A stretch of 64,000 nt of DNA from Dryas octopetala (GCA_963921425.1 OY992833.1:7041228-7105227); one strand, 5' to 3'. Shown: positions 38,301 to 47,700, numbered from the stretch's first letter. Program-made: numbers and translations. Notes: generated by a model not told the origin, from the sequence alone.

Positions 38301-40244
38301 GTATCTTTCCATAACTCATATAGCGATATTTAACAATAAGTATATCAGTAGTGCTACATATACCATATTTTTATACCATCTGACGTGTCATTACTTTATT
38401 GGACAAAGTTTTTCTTATAATATATGCTAATCGTAATAGGATAATATTTTTTAAACATTCTTAAAAATTCATTTCATAAATCTAAGTTCTTGTGCTCAAA
38501 GAGTTTCTTGAATTTGAAATTTAATAAATCTCATAAACATGCTATTTGATAAAATTAATTCTGCATAAAATAATATTATAAAATATGCTATAGGTCATAA
38601 TCAATATATATATATATATATTTTAAGATTTAAGGGAAGAGAGAATTAAACATGGGTGCAGAGGGGCAAATTATACAACCCTTCCAACTGGACTGCCCAC
38701 CAACTTGGGTCATAATCAATATTTAAAGTTCCATCAAATGCATTTGTAAATCTTTTCAATTAAATGCATGATTTTCGAAAAAAAATCTTAAAATTATCTC
38801 AATACATTTGATTTATTAAAACTTGAAGATATTTCAATGAAATAATTTTCAGTAATGATGCTCCAAATATATATATTGAAATAGAAGGGACCATGTGTTT
38901 GTATATCAAATTCCACATGGTGGAAACAACTTTTAAAAGTTATAAATCTTTTTTAATTCTAGCTTTTATTCATAATTAGTAGGGTTATATATATTGACTT
39001 AGCTCAAACCAATATGAAATGGGCACCCACAATTTAGTTTATACTTATGTTAGGATTGGGGGAGGATTCAAAAGGACTTGGATCCTCTCCTAATCTAGCT
39101 AATCTTCTAACCTTCCTAAAGTTTTTATTATAAGATGCCATGTGTAGCAGAGAAACCTTGTTCTACCAAGATTTTGTTCTAGGTAGGAGACTTACGGCAT
39201 CATTAGAAAACAAGAAGTCGATCACTGAACCCACGTTTCTTTTTTTTACGGCACCATTAGAAAACAAGAAGTCGATCACTCAAATCACGTTTTTTTTTTT
39301 ATTTAAGCTAAATTCATGTTTTACAAATCAAATAAAAGATAAAGTCTTTAATCATCGTAGACGGTAAGATCTTAAAATGTACACATGGCATCTTATAATA
39401 AAAAGTTTAGGAAGGTTAGTAGATTAGTTAGCTTAGGAGAGAATTCAAGTCTGATTCTCAAAATATTTTAAAGTATTTTCATCCGTTGTTAGTTTGAATA
39501 GTTTATACTTTTAACTACATACCTTGTAAATTTCTTTAAAACATACCATTTCATATTTTCCTCCTATTTTTGTCTTAAAGAATTTATAGCATATGAAATC
39601 TATAAATTTGGAAAGATGCACATCTCTAACAAATATCCCCAACTTCCCTGGAATCCCTAACTTTTAGTACTTGAATCTAAACCACTGTACAAGTTAAGTT
39701 GAGATTCTTCCTTCTGTTGGATTCCATGATCAAACCCCAACATTTTCTATTGCACATTTCTAGCTGGATATCTTTAAATTTTAACTTAAGCCATTACAAA
39801 TTTCTTATGTAGGGCTTTTCAGCAGAGTGGGCCTTTTTAATCATCGGCCTCTTCCTAGAGATTTTGTCAATTGCTTTTGATCAGGCTGCCACCCCAAATA
39901 AGCCTCACTATGCACTATATGGTATGTTGTTGGCTATTGGGGCTCTACTCATTTGCACAAGTGAGCTCATTTACAAGGGTATAAAGGAAAGAGTTGAATT
40001 CAAGAGGTGGGGAATGCTGTGGTGGTTTTATCATCCACCTCCTCGTTACACAATTTTTGGTACTCTTCCTGACATGTATGGACTAATCGGTGGCATCTCT
40101 CAGTGCTTTTGCTCGTCATTTGAGTATGTTTATTTCAGTCGCCATGCTGACAATCCTATCAAATTGTCCCTTTGGCCTGCCATCTTTCTTATATGTCTGG
40201 GTGCTTCAAGATTGAGTGAGAAGCGAAAGGTACACGTACCATAG
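10449..40244 (+). CDS. TIR-NB-ARC immune receptor with a C-terminal four-helix membrane domain (3 exons)
   Basis: Exons: 10449-10951, 36788-37874, 39813-40244. Exon 1 ends in phase 2 (AG before GTAATA). Exon 2 starts after TTTTTTGCAG and completes the Arg codon. Exon 2 ends in phase 0 before GTAATA, and exon 3 starts in phase 0 after TTATGTAG. The spliced frame gives 673 residues: TIR 19-167, NB-ARC about 195-500, membrane domain 531-673. TIR-NB proteins act in intracellular immunity; the TIR domain is an NAD-cleaving enzyme on self-association and the NB-ARC domain is an ATP/ADP switch. No leucine-rich repeats are present, whereas most relatives carry several hundred residues of them. The start codon is in a good context (GCCACCATGA). 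An upstream in-frame ATG at 10308 would add 47 hydrophobic residues and is less likely. Whether the 25.8-kb intron is spliced efficiently is not known from sequence. Confidence 0.82.
11277..11470. mobile_element. MITE with about 40-bp terminal inverted repeats
   Basis: The left end AGTGCTAGATATACCAC and the right end (reverse complement AATGCTATACTTACCAC) pair over about 40 bases, up to CATACC on each side. The interior is short and non-coding. A half copy of the same family lies in intron 2 at 38350-38420. The superfamily is not assigned because no clear target duplication was seen. Confidence 0.75.
12219..12454 (+). repeat. 5' LTR of the intronic Copia
   Basis: Begins TGTTGAGATATTGG and ends ACTAAGT, directly before the primer-binding site. 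The end is fixed by the match to the 3' LTR and by the target duplication. The terminal dinucleotides are TG...GT, not the usual TG...CA. Confidence 0.9.
12641..15194 (+). pseudogene. Copia gag, protease and integrase remnant
   Basis: Starting at the ATG at 12641, domains appear in the Copia order: gag, a CCHC zinc knuckle ([14 protein letters not shown] near 13434), the aspartic protease motif ([10 protein letters not shown] near 13687), and the integrase core (HLDVWGP near 14280, DDCTRMTW near 14349, SDNGREY near 14474, [15 protein letters not shown] near 14550). The region is interrupted several times and does not form one open frame. It stops at the CACTA insertion and continues at 27303. 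Confidence 0.9.
15195..15560. repeat. Left subterminal repeats of the CACTA element, with a 72-bp tandem duplication
   Basis: Short motifs GCACGCCGT, GCCGTAAAT and TTACGGC recur in both orientations; these are the usual binding sites for the TNPA-type protein. A 72-bp unit starting TTACGACATGATCTGCACG occurs at 15381-15452 and again at 15453-15524 with practically no change, followed by a partial third unit. The motifs are rich in CG sites in an otherwise AT-rich element. Confidence 0.85.
15561..17532. other. Non-coding CACTA interior, left part
   Basis: AT-rich DNA downstream of the TNPA-type gene, including a poly(T) run near 15557. A short inverted word (AATCCATGGTGAGC class) occurs near 16760-16805 as CACCAGCCATTGGATC and its echo. 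I see no gene in it. Confidence 0.5.
17533..19510 (-). CDS. CACTA-encoded TNPA-like protein (Transposase_24 family)
   Basis: The start ATG is at 19510 ([15 protein letters not shown]), giving a basic N-terminus. Exons read in order: 19510 to about 19096; about 19000 to 18786, carrying the Transposase_24-type core ([11 protein letters not shown], then [13 protein letters not shown]); two short exons near 18660-18570 and 18474-18364; a coiled-coil exon near 18262-18025 ([17 protein letters not shown]); and a last exon about 17935-17533 ending in a domain with [12 protein letters not shown]. Each exon pair has GT/AG borders. TNPA-type proteins bind the subterminal repeats and bring the ends together. 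No stop or frameshift was seen. Exact exon borders are by eye. Confidence 0.8.
19879..23551 (-). CDS. CACTA TNP2-type transposase
   Basis: Exon 1 starts at 23551 ([10 protein letters not shown]) and ends at 23523. Exon 2 (about 23437-21894) carries the transposase-associated domain with CPCSRC, then the Transposase_21 core with [19 protein letters not shown] and [13 protein letters not shown], and a second CPVCG pair. Exon 3 (about 21795-21168) starts at the next core block, [15 protein letters not shown], and enters DUF4218. Exon 4 (about 21081-20808) ends DUF4218. Exon 5 (about 20716-20000) is DUF4216 ([37 protein letters not shown]). A last short exon ends SSDNEE at the stop 19879-19881. 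The Asp in DGFNPF, Asp in NDFPAYG and Glu in HVEKN are the likely catalytic triad. All exons join in frame without stops, so the protein may be functional. Confidence 0.85.
23552..27049. other. Non-coding CACTA interior, right part (upstream of the transposase)
   Basis: This 3.5-kb stretch lies between the transposase start and the right end and presumably holds its promoter and any 5' exon. A 31-base direct repeat (start GCAGAACATGTGAGATTATG) occurs at about 25151 and 25219. A GA microsatellite lies at 26821-26860. A plus-strand frame at 25274-25519 is not recognisable and has an acidic low-complexity end. Confidence 0.5.
26821..26860. repeat. (GA)n microsatellite in the CACTA element
   Basis: A pure AG run about 230 bases inside the right subterminal repeats. 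GA/CT tracts are common in plant 5' untranslated regions, which fits the direction of the transposase gene. Confidence 0.9.
27050..27299. repeat. Right subterminal repeats of the CACTA element
   Basis: GCACGCCGTAAAT and close variants occur at least six times in 250 bases (for example 27084, 27164, 27254 and 27268), ending in GCACGCCGTGAAAGC next to the terminal repeat. They match the left-end motifs. Confidence 0.88.
27303..29168 (+). pseudogene. Copia reverse transcriptase and RNase H remnant
   Basis: Continues the Copia coding region after the CACTA insertion. Reverse transcriptase is clear ([20 protein letters not shown] from about 27957, [10 protein letters not shown], and the catalytic YVDDM near 28211). 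RNase H follows ([10 protein letters not shown] near 28704, [13 protein letters not shown] near 28816, CDNKVACDI near 28936). It ends with a stop at 29166-29168, just before the polypurine tract. The region is interrupted and is a fossil. Confidence 0.92.
29176..29395 (+). repeat. 3' LTR of the intronic Copia
   Basis: Begins TGTTGAAATATTGG after the polypurine tract and ends TTCTGAGT before the ACACT target duplication. It is 220 bp against 236 bp for the 5' LTR. Confidence 0.9.
29401..31063. other. Intron 1 stretch without recognisable features
   Basis: AT-rich sequence with short AT microsatellites (29900-29920, 30449-30482). No open frame, terminal repeats or RNA gene could be recognised. 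Confidence 0.5.
31064..31991. mobile_element. Non-autonomous hAT-like element, 928 bp
   Basis: The ends AGGGCTACCCTTTGGT and (reverse complement) AAGGGCTGCCCATTGGT form terminal inverted repeats. They are flanked by near-identical 8-mers TTCCACGT (31056-31063) and TTTCACGT (31992-31999). The interior repeats CCGAAA/TTTCGG words in both directions and is AT-rich and non-coding. The same end sequence occurs at 63740. Confidence 0.75.
32051..33000 (-). pseudogene. Gypsy gag remnant
   Basis: The retrotransposon gag domain is recognisable from the order of conserved words: [17 protein letters not shown] near 32850, HWWESI near 32705, [21 protein letters not shown] near 32600-32540, and a zinc knuckle start ([10 protein letters not shown]) near 32255. 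It is interrupted and ends near 32050. Confidence 0.8.
34961..35164. repeat. 104-bp tandem duplication inside the Gypsy LTR
   Basis: The unit starting TGCTGAGGACACCC (34961) recurs at about 35065 as TGCTAAGGACACCC and stays aligned through CTTACAAAACCA, with only a few differences. Confidence 0.85.
35274..35336. repeat. (CT)n microsatellite
   Basis: About 30 CT units, followed by more degenerate CT-rich sequence to about 35460. Confidence 0.95.
35464..35640. repeat. Six-copy 30-bp tandem repeat with 60-bp higher order
   Basis: Units like GGCCTACTAGGCCCATCA followed by AGCTGTATCTC repeat about every 30 bases. Units ending CACTATATC alternate with units ending AGCTGTATC, so the true period is nearer 60 bases. 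Confidence 0.8.
36280..36365 (-). mobile_element. tRNA-derived SINE-like sequence
   Basis: On the minus strand a box-A-like segment (ACTAGTGGAGTAGCAGG) is followed about 35 bases later by a box-B-like segment (GGGTTTGAGTC) and then, after a short body, an A-rich tail (ATAAAAAAAAA). It lies in intron 1. No target duplication was identified. Confidence 0.5.
36620..36722 (-). mobile_element. tRNA-derived SINE-like sequence close to the exon 2 acceptor
   Basis: On the minus strand TGATCAAATGGTAGTG (box-A-like, near 36704) and GGTTCGAAACC (box B, near 36660) have tRNA-like spacing. It ends about 65 bases before exon 2. The tail and target duplication are unclear. Confidence 0.5.
36788..37874 (+). 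CDS. Exon 2: NB-ARC domain
   Basis: All core NB-ARC motifs of TIR-type receptors are present in order: P-loop GMPGMGKTT (224-232 of the spliced protein), kinase-2 [10 protein letters not shown] (295-304), [17 protein letters not shown] (325-336), GLPLAL (389-394), and the TIR-class [13 protein letters not shown] (443-450). The MHD position reads MHN (491-493). The exon ends LQVLWNNE before a GTAATA donor. Reading into intron 2 would add two residues and stop. Confidence 0.95.
38350..38420. mobile_element. Half copy of the intron 1 MITE
   Basis: AGTGCTACATATACCATATTT followed by ACGTGTCATTACTTTATTGG matches the inverted right half of the MITE at 11277-11470. The other half is missing. Confidence 0.65.
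38594..38721 (-). mobile_element. Short insertion with 15-bp target duplication, SINE-like
   Basis: GGTCATAATCAATAT occurs at both ends (about 38594 and 38707). Between them about 98 bases read, on the minus strand, as a short body with a degenerate box-B-like word (GTTTAATTCTC) ending in an AT-rich tail. The long target duplication suggests LINE-type integration. Confidence 0.5.
39073..39452. mobile_element. Foldback/MITE element with about 75-bp inverted repeats
   Basis: The arms 39073-39147 and 39379-39452 are inverted copies (shared words CTTCCTAAA, TTATTATAAGATGCCATGTG). Between the arms a 53-bp unit starting ACGGCATCATTAGAAAAC is tandemly duplicated (39193 and 39248). Flanking words GATTCAAAA and GATTCTCAAAA resemble a target duplication but are not identical. 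Confidence 0.75.
39813..40244 (+). CDS. Exon 3: C-terminal four-segment membrane domain
   Basis: 143 residues in place of an LRR. Hydrophobic segments lie at about 536-551 ([16 protein letters not shown]), 563-584 ([17 protein letters not shown]), 617-637 and 648-661 ([15 protein letters not shown]). The loop between the second and third is basic and aromatic ([15 protein letters not shown]). I cannot tie this domain to a named family. The frame is open, in phase with exon 2, and conserved-looking, with a stop at 40242-40244. A GT at 40230 could be an alternative donor. Topology and location are inferred; it would be expected to anchor the receptor in a membrane. Confidence 0.8.
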   Translation, partial: GFSAEWAFLIIGLFLEILSIAFDQAATPNKPHYALYGMLLAIGALLICTSELIYKGIKERVEFKRWGMLWWFYHPPPRYTIFGTLPDMYGLIGGISQCFCSSFEYVYFSRHADNPIKLSLWPAIFLICLGASRLSEKRKVHVP

Positions 40245-41131
40245 ATGAGACCATTAATGAACATACTTGCGAGTGTAAATAAGATATTAGTTAGGCAGAT
40301 CGAGGCTAGTGAGTAAGAATGTCCACCCTGCTTAATTCATCTACAACATCACTTTCCTACTTATGTATCGATCCTTGTACGGTTTAATAATTGTACTGAA
40401 ATCACTTTACGGACTTTTTTTTTATAAATCGAGCTTCGTTCCTGCCAATTTAAAACCATATGAACTATTTAATGAAATGGTGTACGTTTTTTGCTATGTG
40501 TTTTAAAAGAGAGAGAATATAATATAAAATCACAAAAAATAAAATGAGAGTTTGGCTAGATTAACAAAACAAGACGGCAGGGTATTGGAGCTGTGGTGTG
40601 TGATGATAATGGTGATCTCATGGTGGCTTTGGCTTCTCCAGTCATGAGCTGTTTCTCAGCTAAGGTTATGGAACTCAAAGCTTTGTTTGCCAGTTTATCC
40701 AAACAAGCCACCTTAATTAAAATTTTCATCGTTAGGAAAAATTTAAGTTAATTAATACTTAATTAAAAGAGTAATGCTATGAACATAATAAAACTCAAAA
40801 TTTTGGATTGTTAGAGACCTCTCTTACATTGTGAATAGAAACATCACTTGATCAATTACTAGTTTGTGGTATTATGAAATTTATTATGATTTTTTAGATA
40901 TAATAATAACAATAACAACAAAAACAATTATAACAGTACTATATATTATTTATTTTTAAATGTTTATTCAATCATAAATAAACAATTAATAATTAAGATT
41001 CGTCCTCTACCAAGAATTGAATTCGCAACACAAAAGGGACACATAATTAGAACTGATCGAACACTAGATTTCACAACAACAAATGGTACATAACTTAAAG
41101 CCCAGTAGTACTCATCTACGTTTGTCTCAAC
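40245..41131. other. 3' flank of the TIR-NB gene
   Basis: This holds the 3' untranslated region and intergenic DNA. A/T-rich stretches near 40430-40540 could hold the polyadenylation site. The only other recognisable item is an RNase H fragment at 40578-40700. Confidence 0.5.
40578..40700 (+). pseudogene. Plant LINE-type RNase H fragment
   Basis: Forty codons read GIGAVVCDDNGDLMVALASP and then a CFSAKVMELKALFASL stretch, the start of the RNase H domain (RVT_3 type) found at the end of plant non-LTR elements and related cellular proteins. Nothing before or after extends it. Confidence 0.7.
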
Positions 41132-42680
41132 TAGGGCTGCCAATCGGTAAGATCAAATCGGTAAATGGCCTTACCGATTCGATTATCGAAAATTTCGGTA
41201 ATTCAATTTCGATGCCGATTTCTGAATCAACTTTTGTGGTATTCGGTATTTTTCGGTATTAATCACAAAACACAATCAATCCCTTAATGCCCTGCATTTC
41301 CAAATCCTACACAAGTACACAATAGAAAAACCATTAATCAAAATAAGAGCTACCTGCAGTTCCAAATCGGCGACTGAGTTGGGTGAGGACCGTGAGGTAG
41401 ATCGAGAGTTAGAGAGATGAGAGATGGAAGAGTGAGAGTCTGAGGGAGGTAGAGAGAGAGAAAGAGAGAGGCAGCCGTCGACATCTCTGACTTCCATTTG
41501 CCGTCGTGGCTGATCGGATGCAAAATTCGAGCACACCATCATGCTCAGGACGTCAAGAGGAAGAAGACTTGGGTGGTGGGAGGCCTCGACGCCGCCGGGA
41601 AGGGAACTCAAAGCCTGCAACAGTGCCGGATTATGGGTTCAGGTTTTGGGTTTTCGGCTGGATTATGGGCAATCAATGGCCATGTGGAGAAATAGGAGGG
41701 AGAGAGGAAACTTTTCGGACTGGTCTTGTCTCCATTGTCCACCGGACGAGAGAGTTCTCGTCGGAGAAGGTGATCGGAGTAGAGAGAGGGAAGAGAGAGA
41801 AGAAGGAAAAAAAATGAAAAGAAAAAGTGAAGAACTGAGAAAGTGAGGAAGAGAGTCACAGGGGGGCGGGGATAGGGGTGGGTGGGCACGAAAAAAAAGA
41901 AAGGAAAGAAAGGAAAGAAAAAAAATGATTGGGGTTTGGGCAATTAGGGTTTCGATTGGGGTTTTGTTTGAGGTTTCATTTGATTGTTTTAATTTATATA
42001 ATACATTTCTATATAAATAAATAATCAAAATATCATAAACCCTAATATAAACTATAGTATAAGACTATAATACCATAATACTAAATCCTAATATAATACT
42101 ATAATACTATATGTTATATGTTATATATGTTGCATATATAAATTATAGTATTATAGTCTTATAGTATTATAAACTATATACTATCAAATATATAAGTTTA
42201 TACTATCAAACTATAGTAACTACTAAGACTAACTAATTTATAACTTTATAACTTTATATATATATATATAACTATATATACTATATACATAAACAATGTT
42301 AGGTATATATAACATTATAGAGTAATTAATAAATGATAATAGACTTAGTGTATAGGGTTTAGGGTTTAGAAATTAGAATTGTATGCTTAATTGGGTTTTA
42401 AGGTTTAACTTTTAATTATAGTGTATAGGATATTTAATAGAGTTTAGTGTATTTAACTTTTAAGTTTTAAGTTTAGGATATAGGGTAAAGTGTATAGACT
42501 ATAGATAATATACTGTATAAGGTAGTGTCTAAAACTATAAGTTATAACTAAAAGTCTAAAACTATATACTAATTAGTAATTTTATTATATAGGGTATAAC
42601 CGTATAAGTATAACTAAAATTATATACTAAAATATTATTATATAAGTAGTTTATATTTTATACTAAATACTATATAAAGT
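41132..42680. mobile_element. hAT-like element, left part
   Basis: Starts TAGGGCTGCCAATCGGT at 41132, followed by repeated ATCGGTAA/TTACCGAT words. The interior includes a GA/CT-rich segment (41380-41900) and then a long AT-rich segment of ATACTATA words (42000-42680). No matching right end occurs before the MULE; the next one is at 63740. Open frames in 41276-42028 are low-complexity. Confidence 0.55.
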
Positions 42681-43009
42681 TATAAATTATAGGGTTTTTT
42701 TTTTTAAAGCCCAATTATAAAATAGGAATGATTGTGTGGCCCAATTGCGAAAATGCGGTACTAACGCGGCCCACTTTTAAAATGGCCCGAAAGAGTCGCA
42801 ACAAAAACCATTAAAAAGCAGCAAATTTACAGCCCCTGCCACCGATTCCTTTAACTATCCATTAGACAAAGCAATAACTGCAATTAACCTCTTAAAACCG
42901 TATAATTAGCAGATAATTATCAAAAACTAACAAATCAAAGAGCCTTCTGGAATCAAAAAAACCAAAAACAAAAAGCCGTCTTCGATTGCCTTGTAGAATA
43001 AAAAAGCCA

Positions 43010-43605
43010 CAGACCCATTCTGAACGAGAGATTCAAGCAAAGAGAAACAAAACCTAGTAGCTATTGACCACCATTTGCGAGGAAGAAGAAGAAGCAACAC
43101 CCAATTTCTACCTCAATAGCTACTGACTTCCAGGAACAATTTCTTCTACAAAACATTATGTATTGAACCGAGTACCAAAAACAATTTTGATAAAAAACCC
43201 TAGACCCATTTCAATTCAATGAAAGAAAGTATTATCAATATCTACTAATAGCCATAAACCCATTTTGATATTTATTAAACGGTTGCTTTTCAATGGTTTT
43301 CCAGACCCATTCTCAACAAGAGATCCAAGTGGAGAGAAAAGAAACCCTAATAACTATTGACCACCATTGTCAAAGAAGAAGAAAAAGCAACAACAAATTT
43401 CTACCTCAATAAAACATTGAAGAAGAAGAAGAAGAAGCTACTGACTACCAGGTACTATTGGGTTGCTTGAAATTTTCAACTACCAGGTACAGTGGCATGT
43501 ATTACTGAAATTTTTAATGAATTTCTACCTCAATAAAACATTGAAAAAAGAAGAAGAAGCTACTGACTACCAGGTACTATTGGGTTGCTTGGTAATATAT
43601 GCTAT
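43010..43605. repeat. Imperfect direct repeats in the MULE left end
   Basis: A segment starting AGACCCATTCTGAACGAGAG (43011) recurs near 43303 with changes. A segment starting TTTCTACCTCAATAAAACATTG recurs at about 43399 and 43515, each followed by a GAAGAAGAAG run and CTACTGACTACCAGGTACTATT. Confidence 0.8.
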
Positions 43606-43654
43606 TGTCTGGTTAAATTGTCTATGTTTATGTAATATTCCCCAATGTCAAATA

Positions 43655-44305
43655 TGTAAGATTCTAATTGTTACTGGATGGTAGTAACAATTAGAATATC
43701 ACAAATAGATATTGGCACTGCCTATGCAGATTTTCCAATGACAAATACATGGAATTCTAATTGTTACTAGCTCCTAGTAACAATTAAAATCTCATATATT
43801 ACCTATGTCCACTGCCTATGTATTGCATATTTTCTTTGATTTGAAGACCTCCCATCCATTCTTGCCTCCAACTTCAAATTGGGTACAAGTTACAAAAATG
43901 GCTTGGAAAGTAGAAAGAAGAAAAAATAAGAGCAATACTTTGAAGAATTCCATGAACTGTAATTTGGATTATCTAGGGAGCTCCTTGCATGATTGATCTC
44001 TAGCTAGCTAGGCAGAACAAAATGATATTGTTTCATGAGGAACTGGGGCATTGGGTTAGACTTAAAAACAATGTTGCAGTTGAAGTTTGTTACTGAGGAA
44101 AAAGAGTGAGGATTCTTAGGACTGAAAAGTGGAGGAAGTGGGCTTGTTAGAGGTAGCCAAATACGTGGGATTCTAATTGTTTCTAGCTAGTAGTAACAAT
44201 TACAATCTCACAATTAGATATTGGCACTGACTATGCAGATTTTCCAATGACAAATATATTCTAATTGTTACTGGCTCGTAGTAACAATTAGAATCTCACA
44301 TTTTA
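43655..44305. repeat. Dispersed palindromes ATTCTAATTGTTACT...AGTAACAATTAGAAT (four copies)
   Basis: Near 43661 the 15-base arms ATTCTAATTGTTACT and AGTAACAATTAGAAT are perfect, with a 7-base loop. Imperfect copies lie near 43752, 44171 and 44267. Outer words (CAAATATGTG and CACATATTT classes) also pair in some copies. Two further copies are at 50060 and 50144. Confidence 0.85.
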
Positions 44306-44769
44306 CATATGCATGTCCACTGCTTATATATTGCCACTGCCTATGTTTGCAACTGCCTATGCATATGCTAATATGTAACAAACGGAAAATAGCTATTCTA
44401 ATCTCACAAATTGTTATGCCTATTCTAATTCCAAATATTGTCTCACTATCTGCTTTTTTGCAACCATATTGCAGGATTCAAAGAAAATGGCCACTAAAAA
44501 GGCAATAATAATTGCAAAAGAAAAAAAGGATTATACCAAAACAGTCCGAAAAAATTCAATACAGGTGCAACATGGTTGTATTCCAAAGTACTATGGACAA
44601 AATTAAAGATGACCTGACTGCCAAGGCATACGAGAAGCTACAGAAAACACCTTTTGGCTACTTATAAATGCATTTCGTAATAAAATGATGGGAAGCAACC
44701 CTGTGAAATCAGATGACGGTGTTGGATTCTTTATCCAAGCATACAACAAGGAAACAAAGAAGTTCCATT

Positions 44770-47700
44770 CACTACAACAAAAACATGATATAACAACATG
44801 CGAAAAATGTTGTCAAAGCCGTTTAACAACGTTCGAGTGCACGTTGCGTATCTTGAAGTTGTTAAAAGTTTTGCCCATTCAACAACGCGCCTTTCAAGTC
44901 GTCTAAAATGTTAATGAACGTTGCTAAATATTTTTCTACAACGTTCAAAGAACGTGGTATCTTATAACTACGTTTTTAAAACGTTGTTCTTTTATTTTCC
45001 AGAACATCTTGTGCATGTTGTTATTATTATTGCTTTTGACTACATGCTTTTATTGTTGTCATTGTTCTTTGCAACATAAATATGAACGTTGTTAAATAAA
45101 AATTTACATTTAAAAAAAAAATTCTTAAACCTGGTTCATAAACAAATTAAAGATGCAATATTTCCTAAATATCATTAACATACAAAATAATATAACCAAT
45201 ATGACTAATATCATTCATTAAATAGAACCAATATGACTAATATCATTTATACAACCAACCAAGTACCTGTCAAAATACAAAAACCAACTATTTAGCACAA
45301 GTCAGCCATGTTAACAAACATACTAGCACAAAATCTAACACCTAAAATCCAATACAAGCTCCTACTGTGCCAAACTTTTTGATAATATTTTTTTCCCTTC
45401 TCCAAAAGAGCAAAATTTCATCCTTCAACAAAAATTTCTTCCTCAAAATAACTAAAGTTTCCTTATCCAAAAGATCAAACATCCACCCTAGAGCCAAAGT
45501 TTCTTCCTCAAGACAGCAAATCCACTTACAAAAAGATACTTCTCTTCCAATAAAGCTTAGCTACTCTTTGTCATCACCAAATAAGGCTTCTATACACAAG
45601 TTCTGGAGCAATTCCTTTTCATGAACCTGCCATTTCAATTAAAATAAAAAAATGCATAACCAGTTAGCCTTGGTGGAAGGTCAACAAATTTTTAAGAATG
45701 CTCATTTTTTTGTTTAAACAAGTAAAATCAGCCTTTTAATTGTTGAAGGCCTTGCAAGTAATTCCCAAGCTCTCCCTTTAATTCAAAAGTCATTCACATT
45801 TCAATAGGAGAAGGGCTCTCACACTACAAAAGCAATCTGAAAATAGCTTGGGACTTCATTGGACAAATCATCGTCCAGGAACTATATATATATGATACAT
45901 GTATTTGCCCTTTCATTGTTTTTGTAAGTGTCAACAGTTAAAATCAATCTTAATTTTGGTATCTGGATCTCTTATATCTCTTGTGATAATGATGCAAATT
46001 GGCAAAGTCCAATTTTAATTTAATTAAAAAATTAGCAAAGTCCAAAATAGAAATACATAAGCATGCATTAGTGGAGAAAAATACACAATGATGTAATAGC
46101 AGAGGTAAAGGTTATGTTCATATTGTCTTTGTGCATTAATTTCTTTCTGCTTCATGATCCAAAAGTACCATTTTGTCTAAACATGCCTCTTTGTTTATCT
46201 ATTAGTTACTACTTATGAAATGCATGGTCGATTATAGAAACATTACCTCTCTATAGAATTTTGATAGAGAGGTAATGCTTCTATAATAAGACAAATGAGC
46301 AAATGAGTTTGTTAATCAAAACTAAAGGAGTAAAGTAACTTATAGAGCTCATCTTCACTTGTTAAATTGTTCCAATAGGTAAAAGCTGTTCATAATTCAA
46401 ATATGACTATATATATTAGTAACACCAAGAATTTTTACACATTATATATATCTTAGAATATAGCAATTTCAAAATTTAACTATCATCGTAACAATAGAAC
46501 ACTAAAAGGAAAGCTAAACAGAGCATAAAGAAAACTAAGACTATGCAAGACATCAAGGCTAAACAAACAAACTATAGCCCAAGAATACATATACTAATTT
46601 TTGTTATTAAAAGAAGATGATTATCACCATGGAAAAGTTATAATCAAATAGCACAAATACAATCAATCCCAAGAAACTCAAACAAAAGATAAATTTGACA
46701 AGTAACTTCATTACCAAACTACATTTACGGTAAGTTAAATACCATTTGACTTTTTTTATCACTCAAAGACCCACCTAGTGCCCTAAATTCCTTCTCTGCA
46801 GCCAAAACCAAGTTGATTGTGCCCTGAAAAAATTGAGAGATCAACAATGAGAATCTTATAATAGTAGACGTATCTGCTTTAAAAGCATACACAGACAAGA
46901 ATCCACTATGATGCTATACAAACAAACATAAATAAAGCAAAACACATATATTACTAGAAGATAAAAGAAGGTACAATTAGCTCTTTACGTAATAAACTTA
47001 AAAAACTAATTGAAAATACAACAGAACTAGCCACCTCCATTAACTAAGCAAAGCAACAACTATGCTGAAATAAGCTTAATACTAGGATTGCTGAGTAGGC
47101 TTATAGCCTAACATTCATAAGTCATACCTATCAACTAATTATCAAGTAGAACTTAATTTAATTGGAATTGAGTATATATCACTCAACAAATGTAAAGCAC
47201 AAATATTCATTAAGATGGTAATTAGAGATGTGTGTAGTAAGTAGCTACACGGTGGTGTAAGTAGCTACACGATGGTGCATTCACATTCTTACAATGTACT
47301 TTGAATATTACAACATCTTCTTGGTCATAAAAATTGACTTTCATGTTGTGGATAGAAAATGTGACTTCCTTGGGTTTTTTATTTTTTCAAAAAATAGAGA
47401 AAGAAAAAAGCAACAATACAAGAATATTGCATCCACTATCACTGACATGAGTTTCTCTTAAAATTCCCACAAATTGAATCCAGACCTGAACTTTAATCCA
47501 AATTTATCATTTAACCAATTAAAAAAGAAAAACAATTGACTGAGTCTTTTTATCTCAATCAAACACAGAAACGAAAACCTAGAGTATTTACAGACAAGAA
47601 GAGCACACCATGTTTCTATATAGACAAACATATATAAATAAAGCAAAACCATGTTTCTAATTTTCAAAACATAATTTTGGCCTAGAAGATCCTAATACTT

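Larger units (their letters stand above)
37875..39812 (+). other. Intron 2 of the TIR-NB gene
   Basis: The donor is GAG|GTAATA and the acceptor TTCTTATGTAG|GGC, phase 0 on both sides. It contains a half MITE (38350-38420), a short insertion flanked by a 15-bp repeat (38594-38721) and a foldback element (39073-39452). No leucine-rich repeat remnant was seen in it. Confidence 0.75.

Noticed and set aside
41276-42028. Several overlapping frames of 100-120 residues on both strands
   Set aside because: Low-complexity GA/CT-rich composition inside a non-autonomous hAT-like element; no recognisable domain.
42354-42370. Two copies of the plant telomere word TTTAGGG
   Set aside because: Only two units in AT-rich transposon DNA; not an interstitial telomere.
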